A stretch of 64,000 nucleotides of DNA from Glaciihabitans sp. INWT7 (GTDB lineage Bacteria; Actinomycetota; Actinomycetes; Actinomycetales; Microbacteriaceae), in the NCBI RefSeq assembly GCF_014217685.1, contig NZ_CP043653.1:2112419-2176418 (forward strand). The letters run 5' to 3'. Position 1 is the stretch's first letter. Every line of letters begins with the position of its first letter. The notes beneath the pieces are model-generated. The model saw only the letters and a list, made by a program, of their open reading frames with translations, was not told where the DNA came from and ran no database searches. Position numbers and translations under genes: made by a program. This document shows, piece after piece, positions 62,430 to 64,000 of the stretch.

Positions 62430-63262
62430 CGGCGCATCTCCGGCGCCGTGCTGCCCAGGATCCTACCCATCGTCGCGCTGGCTGGCGAGGTATCGCGAGC
62501 GAGGAATCCACCACCCGTCTGCACGGCGCCGACCGGAATCTGCTGCGCTGCAGCGCTGTCGACGATCGGGCGGGCGGTGAGAGCGCCCCGCGCGGTATCG
62601 AGCACAACCAGGGTGGTGACCGAGCCGGGAACCAAGGACACCGTGGTGCTGAAGTCCCGTGACTTCGCCTGGAGCAAGAGCGTCCAGGTGCCCGCGGGCA
62701 CGTCGATGTAGCCCGTCGCCGTGCCGCCGCGAGCCTGAGTGGCGATCGTCGTGCCCGTGGAAGTGACGACCGAGACGGTGGGCACCGTAGCGGAGGCCTG
62801 GAGCAGACGGATGCGGGCGATGCCCGCTGCCGGGGTCGCGAGCTCGTCGGGGAAAGCCTTGAGGCGCAGGCGCGCGTTTCGTCCGTAGGCGGCGACGGTG
62901 GTGCTCTTCCCCTCCACAACGGTCACGGAGGAGCGGGCGACGGGAGTGCTCGAGGCTCGCGAGCCGGCGCGAGTCATGGTGACGAGGTAGGTGCCGGGTG
63001 AGAGCGGCTGGTAGGCGGAGATTGCGCCGTATGCGACGGAATCGAGCCGCACTACGGCGGAGTCCCGACCCAGCTGGGTGAGGCGCACATCCACGGACCG
63101 GGTGTCGGGCGAAAGGTGCGCGACGCGCACCCATCCCGTCTGCGGCGCGGGGGCCGCGAGGGCCGGACTCGCTCCGGCGATGCTGGTGAGCGCGATGATC
63201 GCGAAAGCAACCATCGCAGGCACGAGGCGCCGGTTTTTCGGGCGGGTATTCGACTGTGGCAT
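62426..63262 (-). CDS. exported DUF4397 domain protein
   Basis: A 278-residue secreted protein: signal VPAMVAFAIIALTSIAGASPALA, then two Ig-like repeats of DUF4397 type (GWVRVAHLSPDTRSVDVRL; ARIRLLQASATVPTVSVV), ending GGFLARDTSPASATMGRILGS and a basic tail. It probably sits at the cell surface. Unlike most sortase-linked DUF4397 proteins it has no LPXTG motif and no C-terminal helix. GGAGG lies eight bases before ATG 63262. The sortase gene overlaps it. Confidence 0.9.
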   Translation of the reverse strand: MPQSNTRPKNRRLVPAMVAFAIIALTSIAGASPALAAPAPQTGWVRVAHLSPDTRSVDVRLTQLGRDSAVVRLDSVAYGAISAYQPLSPGTYLVTMTRAGSRASSTPVARSSVTVVEGKSTTVAAYGRNARLRLKAFPDELATPAAGIARIRLLQASATVPTVSVVTSTGTTIATQARGGTATGYIDVPAGTWTLLLQAKSRDFSTTVSLVPGSVTTLVVLDTARGALTARPIVDSAAAQQIPVGAVQTGGGFLARDTSPASATMGRILGSTAPEMRR

Positions 63263-63448
63263 GGGTAAGTCCTCCACGTCGCCGCATGTCGGGTCGAGAT
63301 TTCGGGTCACGATGTCGGGTCAAAGCGGTTCGGGTGCTACGACGACGTATTCCGGTTATTCGGAGCGGCTTCGAAGATCGGATTGGTGGGGCTCTCGAGA
63401 TCTGTTCGCCGGGTGACCAGCCTCCCCCTTTCTGCGTAGGGTGGACAC

Positions 63449-64000
63449 ATGCAACCAGGCAACCAGTTCGGCGAATTCTTGCGCGCCCGGCGCGAACTAC
63501 TCACCCCTGAAGACGTGGGGTTGCCCGCCACCGGCCGAAGACGCATTCAGGGCCTCCGTCGGGAAGAAGCGGCCCTCGTATCCGGGATCTCGCCCGAGGA
63601 TTACCTCCGCCTGGAACAGGGAGTCGAGCAGAATCCGACCGACGACGTTCTCGACGCCCTGACCAGGGCGCTCAAGCTCGACGATGACGCGGCCGCCAGC
63701 CTGCGCGACCTCGCTCGTCCCGCCCTTATCGAGCGGGATTCCCGGCCGATCGCCCCGGACGAAGCGCCGGAGGGGCTCGCCGGTCTCATCGACGCCTGGC
63801 CCCACCAGGTCGCCTGGATCGAGGGAAGGCTCACCGAGGTACTCTCGGCCAACCCGCTCGCCCGCGCCCTCTCCCCGCGCTTCACCCCCGGCACCAACCT
63901 CATGCGCTCGGTGTTCCTCGATCCGGCCTCCCGCGAGCTCTATCCCCAGTGGGACCGGATGCTCGTAGCCACCGTCGCACGCCTGCGCACTCTCATCGGC
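63449..64000 (+). CDS. HTH regulator, MmyB type (5' part)
   Basis: At least 184 codons before the window edge. The N-terminal HTH is NQFGEFLRARRELLTPEDVG, RRRIQGLRREEAALVSGISPEDYLRLEQG; after about residue 100 the MmyB-like ligand domain begins (WPHQVAWIEGRLTEVLSANPLARAL). Such regulators are common in actinobacteria and often sense fatty acids. TAGGGT at 63437-63442 is six bases from the ATG, giving a leaderless mRNA. It is divergent from the DUF4397 gene. Confidence 0.9.
   Translation, partial: MQPGNQFGEFLRARRELLTPEDVGLPATGRRRIQGLRREEAALVSGISPEDYLRLEQGVEQNPTDDVLDALTRALKLDDDAAASLRDLARPALIERDSRPIAPDEAPEGLAGLIDAWPHQVAWIEGRLTEVLSANPLARALSPRFTPGTNLMRSVFLDPASRELYPQWDRMLVATVARLRTLIG

Overview
The window reads as chromosomal DNA of a high-GC actinobacterium, most likely of the family Microbacteriaceae. 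The grounds are the base composition, the many short actinobacterial families (DUF6993, DUF6504, DUF3097, DUF3054, SCO4848, DUF2017, FBP), the order orn / tRNA-His / clpS / DUF2017 / metallopeptidase, and the frequent use of leaderless start codons preceded by a TANNNT box. I see no integrase, transposase, phage module, CRISPR array or rRNA. The window looks like core and near-core chromosome with many short operons and closely packed convergent gene ends.

Layout. 1-11 kb: thioesterase and ettA; a lipoprotein; a two-gene acyl-CoA carboxylase operon (accD1-accA1, methylcrotonyl-CoA type) behind two perfect palindromes; an SSB paralogue; an F420/LLM oxidoreductase, msrA and an aldo/keto reductase. 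11-20.7 kb: an unrecognised membrane protein with a His/Asp-rich tail, tRNA-Arg(UCU), a CtpE-like P-type ATPase with an altered ion-site motif and no ordinary start codon, an MMPL exporter divergent from a MarR regulator, and a second MarR regulator driving an MFS exporter. 20.7-27.4 kb: orn, a 15-16 bp tandem repeat, tRNA-His, the clpS cluster, then a leftward operon under a TPP riboswitch that encodes a YkoEDC-type thiamine/HMP ECF transporter, a P-loop kinase-like protein and a rhodanese.

27.6-34 kb: the glgX-treY-treZ operon, which takes glycogen or maltodextrin to trehalose. 34-48 kb: an unrecognised 154-residue protein, dinB, an MpaB-like oxygenase, an M23 peptidase, DUF1697, YceI, a CDF metal exporter, a PaaI-type thioesterase, an MFS transporter with a possible 10-codon leader peptide, dps, a PspC protein and DUF3097. 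48-64 kb: an SDR enzyme, MFS, VOC, TetR, a lipoprotein pair, a methyltransferase, a second LLM enzyme, LtrA, FBP, a VOC protein, an APC permease, a class F sortase overlapping a DUF4397 protein, and the start of an MmyB-type regulator.

How the parts work together. Trehalose synthesis from glycogen, Dps, MsrA, YceI and SSB suit a stress-exposed, free-living aerobe. The two LLM enzymes, the FBP protein and the DUFs are typical actinobacterial housekeeping. Regulation can be read directly at several places: the TPP riboswitch with a hairpin over the ykoE start region, palindromic operators next to the acc, MMPL/MarR and MarR/MFS operons, and about fifteen leaderless promoters. The most interesting points are the ATPase (PQGL motif, start problem), the leader peptide before the MFS gene at 45.5 kb, the extended TPP-riboswitch operon, and the sortase partner that lacks a sorting signal.
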